Source: JALOLV01 sp046295175
Lineage (GTDB): Bacteria; Bacteroidota; Bacteroidia; Cytophagales; Spirosomataceae
Assembly: GCA_046295175.1 (NCBI GenBank)
Contig: JBKBNY010000002.1
Coordinates: forward strand, 124,001-188,000
Direction of reading: 5' to 3'
Length of the DNA: 64,000 nucleotides
Of this stretch, positions 8,016 to 17,641 are shown piece after piece. A program made the translations under genes and the position numbers. The notes beneath the pieces are model-generated. The model saw only the letters and a list, made by a program, of their open reading frames with translations. It ran no database searches and was not told the origin of the DNA. Positions within the stretch are counted from its first letter, which is position 1. Every line of letters starts with the position of its first letter.

Positions 8016-9488
8016 TTAAGCATATACATTCAGAGCCGACGCAACTTCGTAAGCACCGATAAGAGCCATATTTGAAAGATGAGTTTCTACGTTTTCGGCA
8101 AATCCGTGTAATTTTGTCAAGTCGGTTCCCCACAAGTCAACATTCGATAGCACAGTTTTGACAACTTCTCTCGGTTTAGCATTCTGCCAAACACCATAAA
8201 AATAAGCAGCCGAATCGCACTGGATTTCGTAAAATTCGCCTTCACGCTGACCGTAATATTTACCGTTTTCTTCTTTTACGGCCTTCATAAAGAGCAAGTA
8301 CGCCGCAAATCCACGAGCCAAATACTGTGGTGTAGTATCGAATTCTTTGTAGTAATTCAGAATCAACGGAATGTTACGCATACGCATTTTCATGGTGTAT
8401 TGTAGCGTAATGCTCAGCCATTGGTGTTCTAAATAAGGATTTCGGAAACGGTCGAGTACCTCACGGCCATAACGCTGAACCTCTTTGGCATCAATCTGGT
8501 ACGGAATCGACGGAGCGATTTCGGTAAGCATCAAAATCGTGATAAACTTCTCCATCATCTCGTCGCACATGGCCTCTTTAACGGTTTTGAAACCCGAAAG
8601 ATACGCCATTCCGCACATGAGTGTATGTGTACCATTGAGCATACGGAGTTTTAACTCACGGTATTTCCCAATATTTTTTTCGATTTTTACACCTCTGTCG
8701 GCTTCGTAAAAAGACAGGATTTCTTTGATTCGGCTATCGCCCTCAATCGCCCAAAGACGATAAACCTCGGCCATTGCCAAAAGGTCATCGGTATAGCCTA
8801 ACTGCTTTTCGATTTCGGCAAGGGCTTCTCCTTTCGGGCGACCCGGAACAATTCTATCAACCAACGAATTGCAAAAATCAACGTTCTGATTCAACCAATT
8901 CACAAAATCAGCCGAAAGGTTATTGAATTCGCAAAGCTGAGCCACGATTCCCTTGAGTTTGATACCGTTATCGACAATCAATTCTGTTGGAATCACCACA
9001 ACACCTTTTTTGTTAGTCTTGAAGCGTTCGTATAGCCATGCAGTTAGCTTGGCAGGAAATGATTGCGGTGGGTTCTGCTCGATGCTCTCGGCCACGTATT
9101 GTAACCCGACTTCGGTCGTATTCGAGATAATAATCTCGATGTCGGTGTTGTGGGCCGTTTCGATGATTTTCCCCCACTCCGTTTTTGACGAAAGAACTCT
9201 ACTAATAGCCGAGCAAACGATGTTTTCTTCAACAGGATTGCCTTTTTCGATACCCTTCACACAAAGCGTATAAAGGTTATCTTGCTCCGAAAAAGCATCG
9301 GCATTGCCCGAATCGGTAGATTTTACAACAACGATTTTACCATTGAAAATACCTTGTTTGTTGGCTTTATCAATGAAATAATCTGGCAGACCTCTTAGTA
9401 AAACACCAGTACCAAATTGTAATACTTTTTCAGGTAGATTGTTTGTAGATTGCTCAGCTTGGATAACTTTATTAGAGAGTTTCATCAA
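8016..9488 (-). CDS. uxaB: Tagaturonate reductase (altronate oxidoreductase)
   Basis: 490 residues, typical of the mannitol-dehydrogenase superfamily branch that contains UxaB. The NAD-binding N-terminus reads KVLQFGTGVLLRGLPDYFID. Later motifs include NTTEVGLQY, PTELIVDNG, DRIVPGRP, the catalytic-region LRMLNGTHTLMCGMAYLSG, and DRFRNPYLEHQW. The enzyme interconverts D-tagaturonate and D-altronate in galacturonate catabolism. No uxaA or uxaC lies beside it. MMKL gives two possible starts one codon apart (9488 or 9485). A -7-like box TATTTTTG (minus strand, 9517-9524) lies upstream. Confidence 0.88.
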   Translation of the reverse strand: MMKLSNKVIQAEQSTNNLPEKVLQFGTGVLLRGLPDYFIDKANKQGIFNGKIVVVKSTDSGNADAFSEQDNLYTLCVKGIEKGNPVEENIVCSAISRVLSSKTEWGKIIETAHNTDIEIIISNTTEVGLQYVAESIEQNPPQSFPAKLTAWLYERFKTNKKGVVVIPTELIVDNGIKLKGIVAQLCEFNNLSADFVNWLNQNVDFCNSLVDRIVPGRPKGEALAEIEKQLGYTDDLLAMAEVYRLWAIEGDSRIKEILSFYEADRGVKIEKNIGKYRELKLRMLNGTHTLMCGMAYLSGFKTVKEAMCDEMMEKFITILMLTEIAPSIPYQIDAKEVQRYGREVLDRFRNPYLEHQWLSITLQYTMKMRMRNIPLILNYYKEFDTTPQYLARGFAAYLLFMKAVKEENGKYYGQREGEFYEIQCDSAAYFYGVWQNAKPREVVKTVLSNVDLWGTDLTKLHGFAENVETHLSNMALIGAYEVASALNVYA

Positions 9489-9927
9489 ATGAATATCTTA
9501 GGGGGTTTTGTTAAAACAAAAATAAAATCAATGTTTAGGTTTATCCACTATTTTTCATTCTAATTCCAATACTTTTTTGACAAATGATTGGTCGAAAAAG
9601 TCAAAAAAGTGTTTTTTATGAATATTTCATTCAAAATTTTGCTAAAAATCGTAAATTTTTAGACCTTTGCAATAGAAAATTCAGAAAAGCCCATGAACAC
9701 ATCCAAAATGGCTTAACTCGTAAGCCGTCTTTCTCAAGTTCAATTGTCTCCGATATTCAGGAGAAAATATCCCTTTTTACTATCTATTAGATTTGCTGTT
9801 AGGTCAATCCTAATCGCTCATTTTTTGTTTCATTCGATAATCCATCATGCGGAAACCTCTACGTATGAAGCATGGATTGAACCATCGTTTTGCACAACGC
9901 AAAATCAGAGGCTATGTATGTTTACAC
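9489..9927. other. 439-nt intergenic region between uxaB and the MATE gene
   Basis: No convincing gene is seen. It holds the upstream region of uxaB (minus-strand -7-like box at 9517-9524), an 11-bp perfect inverted repeat ACTTTTTTGAC (9571-9581) with its complement at 9600-9610, and a short TTTTGC/GCAAAA hairpin just before the MATE gene. Reading frames inside it have no recognisable family or signal. Confidence 0.6.
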
Positions 9928-11301
9928 ATGAAAAAGTTATTACATTTATTAGGCGAGGCTTTTAAAGGCGAAGGGCTTAATTATACCAACATGGGTATTA
10001 ATCAAGCTATTTTTTTACTGGCGGTACCGATGATTCTCGAAATGTTTTGGGAGTCTCTTTTTGCAATTGTTGATGCCTTTTTTGTTTCAAAAATCAGTGT
10101 TGAAGCAGTTGCAACGGTTGGTCTGACCGAGTCGGTCATGACAATCATTTATTCTATCGCCTGGGGTTTGAGTACTGCCGCTACGGCTCTTGTGGCTCGC
10201 CGAGTTGGCGAAGGCAATGGCGAGCAAGCAGGCGAGGCAACTGCTCAAGCATTCTGGATTTCGTTGGTTATGGGTATTGTCTTTGCGTTTTTCGGGAGCA
10301 TCTTCGCCGAAGACATCCTGCATCTGATGAATGCCAGTCCCGAAGTAATCGCAACAGGCTTAAATTATACACGATTATTGTTTATCAGTAGTCCGTCAAT
10401 CATTTTGCTTTTCACTTTGAGCGGTGCATTGCGTGGTGCGGGCGATGCCTCAAAAGCCATGTGGTCATTGGGAATTGCCAACGTCATTAATATCATTCTG
10501 GATGTTTACCTAATCTGGTACGCCGAAATTGGCGTTGTGGGTGCTGCCATCGCCACGAGTATTGGTAGAACTGTTGGTGTATTTATCCAACTGTACTTCC
10601 TTTCGAGAATCAACGGAAACGTAAAGATGACAATGGCACAGTTCAAGCCAAATCTTGAGATTATCAAAACGCTTCTCGGGCTGGCTTCGGGTAGTGCAGG
10701 CCAGTTTATCATTGCCTCGGCAAGTTGGGTATTTTTGGCTCGTATTCTTTCGAGTTTCGGGAGCGATGTTGTGGCTGGCTACACGATTGCGATTCGTATC
10801 ATTGTGTTCACCATCTTGCCTGCTTGGGGAATGGCAAATGCCGCAGCGACATTGGTAGGGCAAAACCTTGGGGCAAAACAACCCGAACAAGCCGAAAAAT
10901 CGGCATGGAGAGCCGCATTTTACAACATGTGCTTCTTGCTGATGGTGGGTATCATATTTTACATATTCGCCCCAAATTTCATAGCTCTTTTCAATCCAAA
11001 ACCCGAAGTTGTGAAGGTTGGGGTTCAATGTTTACAGATTTTGTGTTTAGGTTATCTGTTTTACGGTCACGGAATGGTGATTGCACAAGCACTCAATGGA
11101 GCTGGAGATACAAAATCGCCGACGTACATCAATTTGATTTGTTTTTGGGCAATCGAGATTCCGTTGGCTTACTTCTTGGCCAAAACATTGAATTTTGGTC
11201 CGCTTGGCGTGTTTTTGTCAATTGCAATAAGCGAATCAATATTGGCAATACTGGCAATTTTGGTTTTCAGACGAGGCAAATGGAAAACCATTAAGGTTTA
11301 A
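9928..11301 (+). CDS. MATE family efflux transporter
   Basis: 457 residues from the ATG at 9928. An in-frame start at 9847 would add a basic, non-membrane stretch that crosses a small hairpin and is less likely. The protein has about twelve hydrophobic segments in two homologous halves: LAVPMILEMFWESLFAIVDAFFVSKI opens the first and GLASGSAGQFIIASASWVFL the second. The family signature GALRGAGDASKAMW and its second-half counterpart QALNGAGDTKSPTYIN are both present. It should export cationic or organic compounds using a Na+ or H+ gradient. The substrate is unknown. The next gene follows after 17 nt. Confidence 0.92.
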   Translation: MKKLLHLLGEAFKGEGLNYTNMGINQAIFLLAVPMILEMFWESLFAIVDAFFVSKISVEAVATVGLTESVMTIIYSIAWGLSTAATALVARRVGEGNGEQAGEATAQAFWISLVMGIVFAFFGSIFAEDILHLMNASPEVIATGLNYTRLLFISSPSIILLFTLSGALRGAGDASKAMWSLGIANVINIILDVYLIWYAEIGVVGAAIATSIGRTVGVFIQLYFLSRINGNVKMTMAQFKPNLEIIKTLLGLASGSAGQFIIASASWVFLARILSSFGSDVVAGYTIAIRIIVFTILPAWGMANAAATLVGQNLGAKQPEQAEKSAWRAAFYNMCFLLMVGIIFYIFAPNFIALFNPKPEVVKVGVQCLQILCLGYLFYGHGMVIAQALNGAGDTKSPTYINLICFWAIEIPLAYFLAKTLNFGPLGVFLSIAISESILAILAILVFRRGKWKTIKV

Positions 11302-11318
11302 TCTAAAATGAAGAATTT

Positions 11319-11858
11319 ATGAGAAATATAGTATATTATGTTGCTCTTTCGATTGATGGTTTTATATCGGGAGAGAATGATGATATTAGCGGTTTTGTTA
11401 TGGATGGTGATGGTGTCAATCAATATTTAACAGATTTAGGTAGTTTTGATACCGTAATTATGGGTCGGAATACTTATGAGTTTGGTTATAATTACGGATT
11501 GAAGCCCGGTCAGCCAGCTTATAAAAACATGAAACACTACATATTTTCAAATTCGTTGACTTTTGAAAACAGGGATTCAACGGTAGAAATAGTACCTGTT
11601 GAAATAGAAAAAATCATCGAATTGAAAAACCAACAAGGCACAGACATATATTTGTGTGGCGGTGGACAATTTGCAGGGTGGCTTTTAGAAAATAGACTTA
11701 TTGATATTCTGAAAATCAAACTCAATCCGCTTATTTTAGGGAAAGGAGTTAGACTATTTGGCGATTCTACCCAAAATTTACAAACTGAGCTAATTAGTAC
11801 AAAATTGTACGAAAAAGGCTTACAGATAATGACTTATAAGTTGAATTATCAAGCATAA
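11319..11858 (+). CDS. RibD C-terminal / dihydrofolate-reductase-like protein
   Basis: 179 residues in the RibD-C fold, resembling stand-alone YwjB/YyaP-type proteins. It shows IVYYVALSIDGFIS at the N-terminus, DTVIMGRNTYEFG, and the nucleotide-binding IYLCGGGQFAGWLL followed by DILKIKLNPLILGKGVRLFG. It is probably an NAD(P)H-dependent reductase; the substrate is unknown and it is not a genuine FolA. It is AT-richer than its neighbours. The stop directly abuts the next start (11858/11859), suggesting translational coupling. Confidence 0.78.
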   Translation: MRNIVYYVALSIDGFISGENDDISGFVMDGDGVNQYLTDLGSFDTVIMGRNTYEFGYNYGLKPGQPAYKNMKHYIFSNSLTFENRDSTVEIVPVEIEKIIELKNQQGTDIYLCGGGQFAGWLLENRLIDILKIKLNPLILGKGVRLFGDSTQNLQTELISTKLYEKGLQIMTYKLNYQA

Positions 11859-12950
11859 ATGCCCAATTATTTAGACAAAATAGCAAGTGAGTTTATCGCA
11901 AAGGGAGCTGATAGAGAATCTGTTGCCGATGAATCTCATTTGCTAAACGATACCGAAGCCGCCGTTATCAAAAAGACTTACGTCGAAACCCTAACGGCGG
12001 CTGGTATTTTGGGCGTACTTGGTGTATTGATTTTGTATTTGCCGCAATATTGGTTTCCAGAATTTTTTCCGAACTACCACACAAAAATCTTCGGTTTTGA
12101 GTTCGATTTGCCGCTTGTTTCGAGCGTTTATGGATTTATTTTGGTTTATGCCGAAATTTACGGATTGACCTACTTCAACCTCAAAGGCGTACGAAAAATT
12201 GCCGAAGTGTGCCAGTTTCCTCGCAAAGCAGATGTAGAATACGAACGTCACCTAACGGCTTTGGTCGAAGCCGCCCTCGAAAAAGAAAACAAGGGTTTGG
12301 TTGCTTTCGGGATAAATCCGTATCTGGGGCTGCCAAAGTGGGTTTTGATGCTCTTTTTTGTATTCAACAAACTCAAAGCTACGCTTAGCAATATCTTCGT
12401 AAAAATATTTCTGAAACGGTTTTTGGGTAGATACGCTGTGCGAGAAGTTACCGATTTGGCAGGAATCCCGATTTTTGCTTTTTGGAATGTCTGGGCATCA
12501 CATTGGGTGATTCACGAGGCAAAAATCAGAATCATCGCTCCTCAAACCGTAAGACTTTTCATCAGAGAATTATCGCTCAAAATGGCTGATAATGAGCAAT
12601 TTCAATCGATAATTTTGGAGGCTCTACAATTCGTCTCAATCCTAAAACGCCAATACAATTATTCTCATTTTTTATTGACCGAAGACCTAATCAAGACATT
12701 CAAAATACAGGATTTTGTCATAAAAGGTAATTTTTTAGAACGCTTGGAGCAATGCGAAGTCGAGGTTAGAAAATCGCTCGAACAATTGATTGTTTTTGGA
12801 GTTTTAATTGATGGTGATTTAAACTGGCTCGAAAAAAGCCGTTTGAAAAAAATGATTGACGCAAATCTGTTATCGTATTCGATGGACGAAATCGAACAAA
12901 TTGGCCGAGACTACGAAGCAGGTAAAGGAATGAAAATTAACTCAAAATGA
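11859..12950 (+). CDS. Membrane protein of unknown function (LBF_2804-like)
   Basis: 363 residues. Two hydrophobic segments lie near the N-terminus (about 45-65 and 90-110), with further hydrophobic or amphipathic stretches around 160-215; the C-terminal third is helical and charged. I do not recognise a catalytic motif. It resembles proteins annotated as the LBF_2804 family, but from memory only. It sits between a RibD-like reductase (abutting) and mnmD (4-nt overlap), so the three are probably one transcript with the MATE gene. Confidence 0.55.
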   Translation: MPNYLDKIASEFIAKGADRESVADESHLLNDTEAAVIKKTYVETLTAAGILGVLGVLILYLPQYWFPEFFPNYHTKIFGFEFDLPLVSSVYGFILVYAEIYGLTYFNLKGVRKIAEVCQFPRKADVEYERHLTALVEAALEKENKGLVAFGINPYLGLPKWVLMLFFVFNKLKATLSNIFVKIFLKRFLGRYAVREVTDLAGIPIFAFWNVWASHWVIHEAKIRIIAPQTVRLFIRELSLKMADNEQFQSIILEALQFVSILKRQYNYSHFLLTEDLIKTFKIQDFVIKGNFLERLEQCEVEVRKSLEQLIVFGVLIDGDLNWLEKSRLKKMIDANLLSYSMDEIEQIGRDYEAGKGMKINSK

Positions 12951-13606
12951 ACGATTTAGAACCTATCATAACCCGCGACGGCTCTCATACATTATTCAGT
13001 AAAAAATTCAACCAAATTTATCATTCTACATTTGGGGCATTACAAGAATCTCAAAGGGTTTTTATAGAATTGGGACTTGAATATGCCATTGAGCATTTCA
13101 ACGAAATCAAGATTTTTGAAATGGGATTTGGTACGGGTCTAAACGCCCTCATGACGGCTCAGATTGCCCAAAATCGTCGTATAAAAATTGATTACACTGC
13201 TATCGAAGCCTATCCAGTCGGTATTGAGATTGTCCAAAATCTAAATTATGACGGATTGATAAACAGCAATGATTTACTAAAACTTCACCTGCAAGACTGG
13301 AACACAAAGAGTGCTATCAATCAATACTTTACGCTTCAAAAAATCAACGGAGAATTGGAGAAGACAGCATTTGACACAAACGATTTCAACCTCGTTTATT
13401 TCGATGCTTTTGCTCCCGAAACCCAACCCGAACTCTGGACCCAAGAGATTTTTGAGAAGATTGCTTCAATGATGCAGCAGGGCGGTATCCTGACCACTTA
13501 TTGCTCAAAGGGCTACGTACAACGTAACCTCAAAGCGGCGGGTTTTAGAGTTGAGAAACACGCTGGCCCAGTCGGGAAAAGGGAGGTGATTCGGGCGATT
13601 CTTTAA
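12947..13606 (+). CDS. mnmD: tRNA (mnm5s2U34) methyltransferase MnmD
   Basis: 219 residues, the size of the stand-alone methyltransferase half of MnmC. It begins with the family's DGSHTLFSKKFNQIYHS, has the SAM-binding motif FEMGFGTGLNALM, the acidic IEAYP, and the signature LVYFDAFAPETQPELW, and ends TTYCSKGYVQRNLKAAGF. It methylates nm5s2U34 to mnm5s2U in the tRNA wobble position. The oxidoreductase half of MnmC is absent, as is usual in Bacteroidetes. The start overlaps the previous gene by 4 nt (ATGA). The stop lies only 3 nt from the convergent gatC stop. Confidence 0.9.
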   Translation: MNDLEPIITRDGSHTLFSKKFNQIYHSTFGALQESQRVFIELGLEYAIEHFNEIKIFEMGFGTGLNALMTAQIAQNRRIKIDYTAIEAYPVGIEIVQNLNYDGLINSNDLLKLHLQDWNTKSAINQYFTLQKINGELEKTAFDTNDFNLVYFDAFAPETQPELWTQEIFEKIASMMQQGGILTTYCSKGYVQRNLKAAGFRVEKHAGPVGKREVIRAIL

Positions 13607-13609
13607 GAT

Positions 13610-13897
13610 TTACTCGATAACTTTCGGCACACCAAAGTATTTTCCGACCTTACTTGGGGCATTCAAAAGACCTTCTTCGCGGCTCAAAGTATTGTTGGCG
13701 ATGTCTTCACGCATGACGTTTACCTCTTCGCTCATGTGGCTCAATGGCTCAACCCCAGTGGTATCCAACTCGTTGAGTTGCTCCATCCAGTTCAAAATCT
13801 TAGATAGGCTTCCCACCATTTCTTTTTCTTCGGTTTCGCTCAATTCTAAACGTGAAAGATGGGCAATATTTTTTACGGTTGCTTGGTCTATTTGCAT
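13610..13897 (-). CDS. gatC: Asp/Glu-tRNA amidotransferase subunit C
   Basis: 95 residues from the ATG complementary to 13895-13897; this start (MQIDQATVKNIAHLSRLELS) matches GatC proteins better than the in-frame one at 13933. Later motifs LSKILNWMEQLNELDTTGVEPLSH and FGVPKVIE at the C-terminus are typical. GatC stabilises GatA in the GatCAB complex, which converts Glu-tRNA(Gln) or Asp-tRNA(Asn). gatA and gatB are not in the window. Confidence 0.9.
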   Translation of the reverse strand: MQIDQATVKNIAHLSRLELSETEEKEMVGSLSKILNWMEQLNELDTTGVEPLSHMSEEVNVMREDIANNTLSREEGLLNAPSKVGKYFGVPKVIE

Positions 13898-13969
13898 TTC
13901 TGTGACGCTCCAGTGATGTTCCGAAAGGGACAAATGTAGTTAATAATCACAAAATTAAGTCAAAAAATC

Positions 13970-14482
13970 TTATTCATAAACCTTTTCGCCTTTTTTGACC
14001 CAAATTCCCCAAGTGCGGCTGTAGCCGTGGATTTTCTTAGTGGGTTTTTCGTTGATGTCATAAACGGCGTTTCCTTGGTTTACCCATTCAAAAATACTCC
14101 CGTAAAGATTCTTGACGTTGGTGTAACCCGCTTTTTGCAGTTTTTCGCCGATTTTACCACTCCTTACGCCGATAGAGCAGTAAACCACAATCGGGGCATC
14201 TTTTGAAATATCTTTGACCGATTCTATTTTGAATTCGTCATATCCCACCCATCGAGCATTTTGAATATGGCTTACTTCAAATTCTCTTTTGGCTCGTGTA
14301 TCAAGCAGGATTGGTTTTGTCGATGATTTTTTTAATTCGGCACAACTAATTGTCGGAACATCCTTTGAGACCATCGTCTGAAGTAACGTATCAAAAGCCT
14401 TACTTTCAACTTGACATTTTGAATTAAGAAACGAGAATCCGCCGAGCATTAATAAAATCCATTTTTTTTTAGACAAACTCAT
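13970..14482 (-). CDS. Secreted rhodanese-like sulfurtransferase
   Basis: 170 residues. It has a signal peptide (MSLSKKKWILLMLGGFSFLN), possibly ending at Cys23 as a lipobox-like site. A single rhodanese domain follows: ILLDTRAKREFEVSHIQNARWVGY and the active-site loop VVYCSIGVRSG with catalytic Cys102, then LQKAGYTNVKNLYGSIFEW. It should act on sulfane sulfur in the periplasm. It is transcribed toward gatC and diverges from the penicillin acylase gene. Confidence 0.85.
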   Translation of the reverse strand: MSLSKKKWILLMLGGFSFLNSKCQVESKAFDTLLQTMVSKDVPTISCAELKKSSTKPILLDTRAKREFEVSHIQNARWVGYDEFKIESVKDISKDAPIVVYCSIGVRSGKIGEKLQKAGYTNVKNLYGSIFEWVNQGNAVYDINEKPTKKIHGYSRTWGIWVKKGEKVYE

Positions 14483-14616
14483 TGCGTTTTTATTGAATAT
14501 ACGGATAACAGCGAAAAAGGAGTTTAAAATCCATATTTTATTAAAATAATTCTGACATTATTTATATTTTCGCAAAATTCATATCTATAATATCAACAAA
14601 TATACCCAAACCGAAT

Positions 14617-17073
14617 ATGAAAATAATAAAGTTTTTAGTGAGTACAATCCTTGCTGTTGGTTTGACATACGCCCTCAACCGACCGTGGGGAAGTATCCCT
14701 GCATTAGGTCGTTTTTTTAGTCCGTTTGAAGGCTTTTTGTCGAATGGCGAATCTAAAACCAGCCTCCCACCTACTGATTTAAAAATTGAGGGTGTAAAAG
14801 AAGAAGTAACCGTAGTTTTTGATGATAATCGTGTGCCGCACGTATTTGCCAATAACGACGAAGACCTCTATTTTGCACAAGGTTATTTGGTTGCGAGAGA
14901 TAGGCTCTGGCAAATGGAATTTTATACAATGGCCGCTGCGGGGCGTTTATCCGAAATAGTTGGGGCGAGAGCCGTCGAACTCGACCGCCACAACCGCCGA
15001 TTAGGAATGTCGGCAACAGCAAAAGAAATTGCCAAACAACTCAACTCAAACCCAACAGCTAAGTCTGTTTTAGAAGCGTATTCGGCAGGTGTAAATGCTT
15101 ACATCAAGCAAGTAGCATATAAAGATTTGCCCGTCGAATACAAAATTTTGGGGTATCAACCAGAAGAGTGGTCGCCTTACAAGACAATTCTGATGCTACA
15201 AAATATGCGAAACACGCTCAATAGCGGAAGCTCCGATTACCGAATGAGCAATGTGATGGCCAAATATGGTGGCGATGTTGTCAAAGAGCTTTTTCCAGAT
15301 TACCCAGTCATCGAATCTCCAATCATCCCCGAAGGAACAAAATGGGATTTTACGCCAGTTCCCGTTCCTCCTGTGCCTGCACCAACCGTCGAAAACGCAG
15401 GTGTAGCATTCAATTTGGCAATTCCTGAGCCTCGTCCCGAAATCGGCAGTAACAACTGGGCAATTCATGGCGATAAATCGGCAACGGGTTTACCGATTTT
15501 GGCAAATGACCCACATTTGCAGCTAACTCTGCCATCAATTTGGTATCAGATACAGCTTACATCACCCAATGTTAATGTTTATGGAGCTTGTTTGCCTGGT
15601 ACACCGGGTGTTACGATTGGTTTCAATAAAGATGTTGCTTGGGGCGTAACCAATACACACACCGATATTATGGATTTTTACAAGATTAAATTCAAAGACA
15701 AATCCATGAAAGAGTATTGGTACAATGGAACTTGGAAACCTACCACCATGCGTATCGAAGAAATCAGTGTAAAAGGGCTACCCGCAGTAAAAGATACCAT
15801 TTACAGCACGCATCACGGACCAATTTTGTACAATGAAGGACAAAGCCCTAACGATAAAGGGATTCCGACAGCTCATGCAATGCGTTGGATTGCCAACGAA
15901 CTCATCGCTACCGATTTGATGACTTTTTATTACCTGAATCGTGCTAAAAACTATTCAGACTACCGCAAAGCTCTGACTTATTACGTAGCTCCGGCACAGA
16001 ACTTTATTTTTGCAAGCAACGAAAACGATATTGCGATTACGCCAAATGGTAAATTTCCGTTGAAATGGAAAGGACAAGGTAAATTTGTATTAGATGGCAC
16101 CAATCCGGCTCACGACTGGCAAGGGTGGATTCCGACCGAGCATAATCCGACGGTTAAAAATCCAGCTCGTAAATTTGTTAGCTCCGCAAACCAATTCCCA
16201 ACCGACCAGACTTATCCGTACTATTTGGGTTGGAGATACGCCTCGCACGAGAGGGCATCTCAAATCAATAGCAGATTAGCCGCCATGGAAAAAGCAACGG
16301 TGGATAGCCTCAGAAGTGTTCAAAATGATAACACAAACTTAGAAGCAAAGAGAATCTTGCCTGAAATCTTTAAGGTTTTAGATACTGATGCTTCGGTGAG
16401 CAAAGATGCTGTTTATCAGACAGTTCGTAAATGGAACATGAAGAATGATGCCGATGAAGTAGGGGCTACCATATACGAAGAATGGGTTGTGGCATTAAGA
16501 AGGGCGATTTGGGAGGATGATTTCAAACTCGAAGATAAAGAAAATAAAGTCCCAATGCTCTACCCAACCAATGATGTAACTTGGAATATGATAAAAAACA
16601 AGCCAAATGCACCGTGGTTCGATGATGTTACAACCAAAGACAAGCAAGAAACCCTTGTCGATATGCTGAAAAAGAGTTTTAAAGCCACGAGCGATTCATT
16701 GACCAAAAACTACGGCCCGATGAATCCTAAAACGTGGGCTTGGGCGGTTGTAAAAAGTACCGATATTAACCACTTGGTGCCGTTTTTCAAATCGTTTGGT
16801 CGCTCCGATTTACACGTCGGGGGTGGTGCCAAAATAGTAAATGCCATTACTCGCACTACTGGCCCATCTTGGCGAATGGTAGTTCAGTTAGACAAAGGCT
16901 GGCCTAAAGCGTACGGTGTTTATCCGGGTGGACAATCGGGGAACATCGGTAGCCCATTCTATGATAACATGGTTGATACTTGGGCAAAAGGAGAACTAAA
17001 CGAACTACTCTTTATGAAGAGCAAAGACGATAAAAGCCCAAGGATTTCAGCAACAATGAAGATAAAGCCGTAG
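14617..17073 (+). CDS. Penicillin acylase family protein (Ntn hydrolase)
   Basis: 818 residues, the usual precursor length. After an N-terminal hydrophobic signal come VTVVFDDNRVPHVFANNDED and the family motif GYLVARDRLWQMEF. The autoprocessing site is EIGSNNWAIHG with the Ser278 nucleophile, followed by LANDPHLQLTLPSIWYQ. The C-terminal part has DLHVGGGAKIVNAITRTTGPSWRMVV and YPGGQSGNIGSPFYDN. Expected to be a periplasmic alpha/beta heterodimer that cleaves amide bonds (beta-lactams, acyl-homoserine lactones or other N-acyl compounds). The substrate is not predictable. Confidence 0.9.
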   Translation: MKIIKFLVSTILAVGLTYALNRPWGSIPALGRFFSPFEGFLSNGESKTSLPPTDLKIEGVKEEVTVVFDDNRVPHVFANNDEDLYFAQGYLVARDRLWQMEFYTMAAAGRLSEIVGARAVELDRHNRRLGMSATAKEIAKQLNSNPTAKSVLEAYSAGVNAYIKQVAYKDLPVEYKILGYQPEEWSPYKTILMLQNMRNTLNSGSSDYRMSNVMAKYGGDVVKELFPDYPVIESPIIPEGTKWDFTPVPVPPVPAPTVENAGVAFNLAIPEPRPEIGSNNWAIHGDKSATGLPILANDPHLQLTLPSIWYQIQLTSPNVNVYGACLPGTPGVTIGFNKDVAWGVTNTHTDIMDFYKIKFKDKSMKEYWYNGTWKPTTMRIEEISVKGLPAVKDTIYSTHHGPILYNEGQSPNDKGIPTAHAMRWIANELIATDLMTFYYLNRAKNYSDYRKALTYYVAPAQNFIFASNENDIAITPNGKFPLKWKGQGKFVLDGTNPAHDWQGWIPTEHNPTVKNPARKFVSSANQFPTDQTYPYYLGWRYASHERASQINSRLAAMEKATVDSLRSVQNDNTNLEAKRILPEIFKVLDTDASVSKDAVYQTVRKWNMKNDADEVGATIYEEWVVALRRAIWEDDFKLEDKENKVPMLYPTNDVTWNMIKNKPNAPWFDDVTTKDKQETLVDMLKKSFKATSDSLTKNYGPMNPKTWAWAVVKSTDINHLVPFFKSFGRSDLHVGGGAKIVNAITRTTGPSWRMVVQLDKGWPKAYGVYPGGQSGNIGSPFYDNMVDTWAKGELNELLFMKSKDDKSPRISATMKIKP

Positions 17074-17199
17074 GACTATCCAAGTGATTAATCGAAAATA
17101 GTTAATTGTTAATCGAAACGGATTGACAATTGGCATAAACTAATTCATGACGATTACATAATTCATAAAAAACTGGTTTTCAACCGTTCTATCAAGCAA

Positions 17200-17556
17200 A
17201 TGACATACATCATCATACTTATCGTAAGTGCCGTTGCACAATACTTTTTACCTTGGTGGGTAATCGCCCCAATTTCATTTATCTTTTGTACTTGGAAATC
17301 CGAAAGTGCCAAAGGTGCTTATGCCGCAGCCGCAGGGGCTATCGCAACAGTTTGGACAGCCTATACTGTTTATATCAATAGCACAACCGATAGTGTAATG
17401 GCTAACAAAATAGCTGCTTTATTTACATTTGGGAGCAGTTTTCTCGAAAAGCTCCCGACAGCGGGCTATTTGGGCTTTATTGCCATATTGTTGGCATCAA
17501 CAGTAGCGGGTCTCTCTGGTGTGGCTGGCTATAATTTCAGGCAATTGTTTAAATAA
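17200..17556 (+). CDS. Small integral membrane protein of unknown function
   Basis: 118 residues with about four hydrophobic segments (MTYIIILIVSAVAQYFL, WVIAPISFIFCTW, AYAAAAGAIATVWTAYTVYI and a C-terminal FIAILLASTVAGLSGVAGY). I recognise no family. It lies 126 nt after the penicillin acylase gene and ends before a strong terminator. Confidence 0.6.
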   Translation: MTYIIILIVSAVAQYFLPWWVIAPISFIFCTWKSESAKGAYAAAAGAIATVWTAYTVYINSTTDSVMANKIAALFTFGSSFLEKLPTAGYLGFIAILLASTVAGLSGVAGYNFRQLFK

Positions 17557-17580
17557 ATTTATTCAGAATATCTCCAAACA

Positions 17581-17616
17581 AAAATCGGTCGAGTGAAAAC
17601 ACCCGACCGATTTTTT
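17581..17616. terminator. Bidirectional terminator between the membrane protein gene and tsf
   Basis: AAAATCGGTCG (17581-17591) pairs perfectly with CGACCGATTTT (17604-17614), with a further GTG/CAC pairing in the loop and a T-run on the plus side. It separates convergent genes. Confidence 0.85.
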
Positions 17617-17641
17617 ATTTGTGAATCGCCTTTGGCGGTGA

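Noticed and set aside
9584..9790. Plus-strand frame of 68 codons in the uxaB-MATE gap
   Set aside because: It contains the inverted repeat 9571-9610 in part, shows no signal, domain or start context, and its composition looks random.
10510..11028. Minus-strand reading frame of 172 codons
   Set aside because: It is a shadow of the MATE transporter; composition is Cys/His/Arg-rich and no family is recognised.
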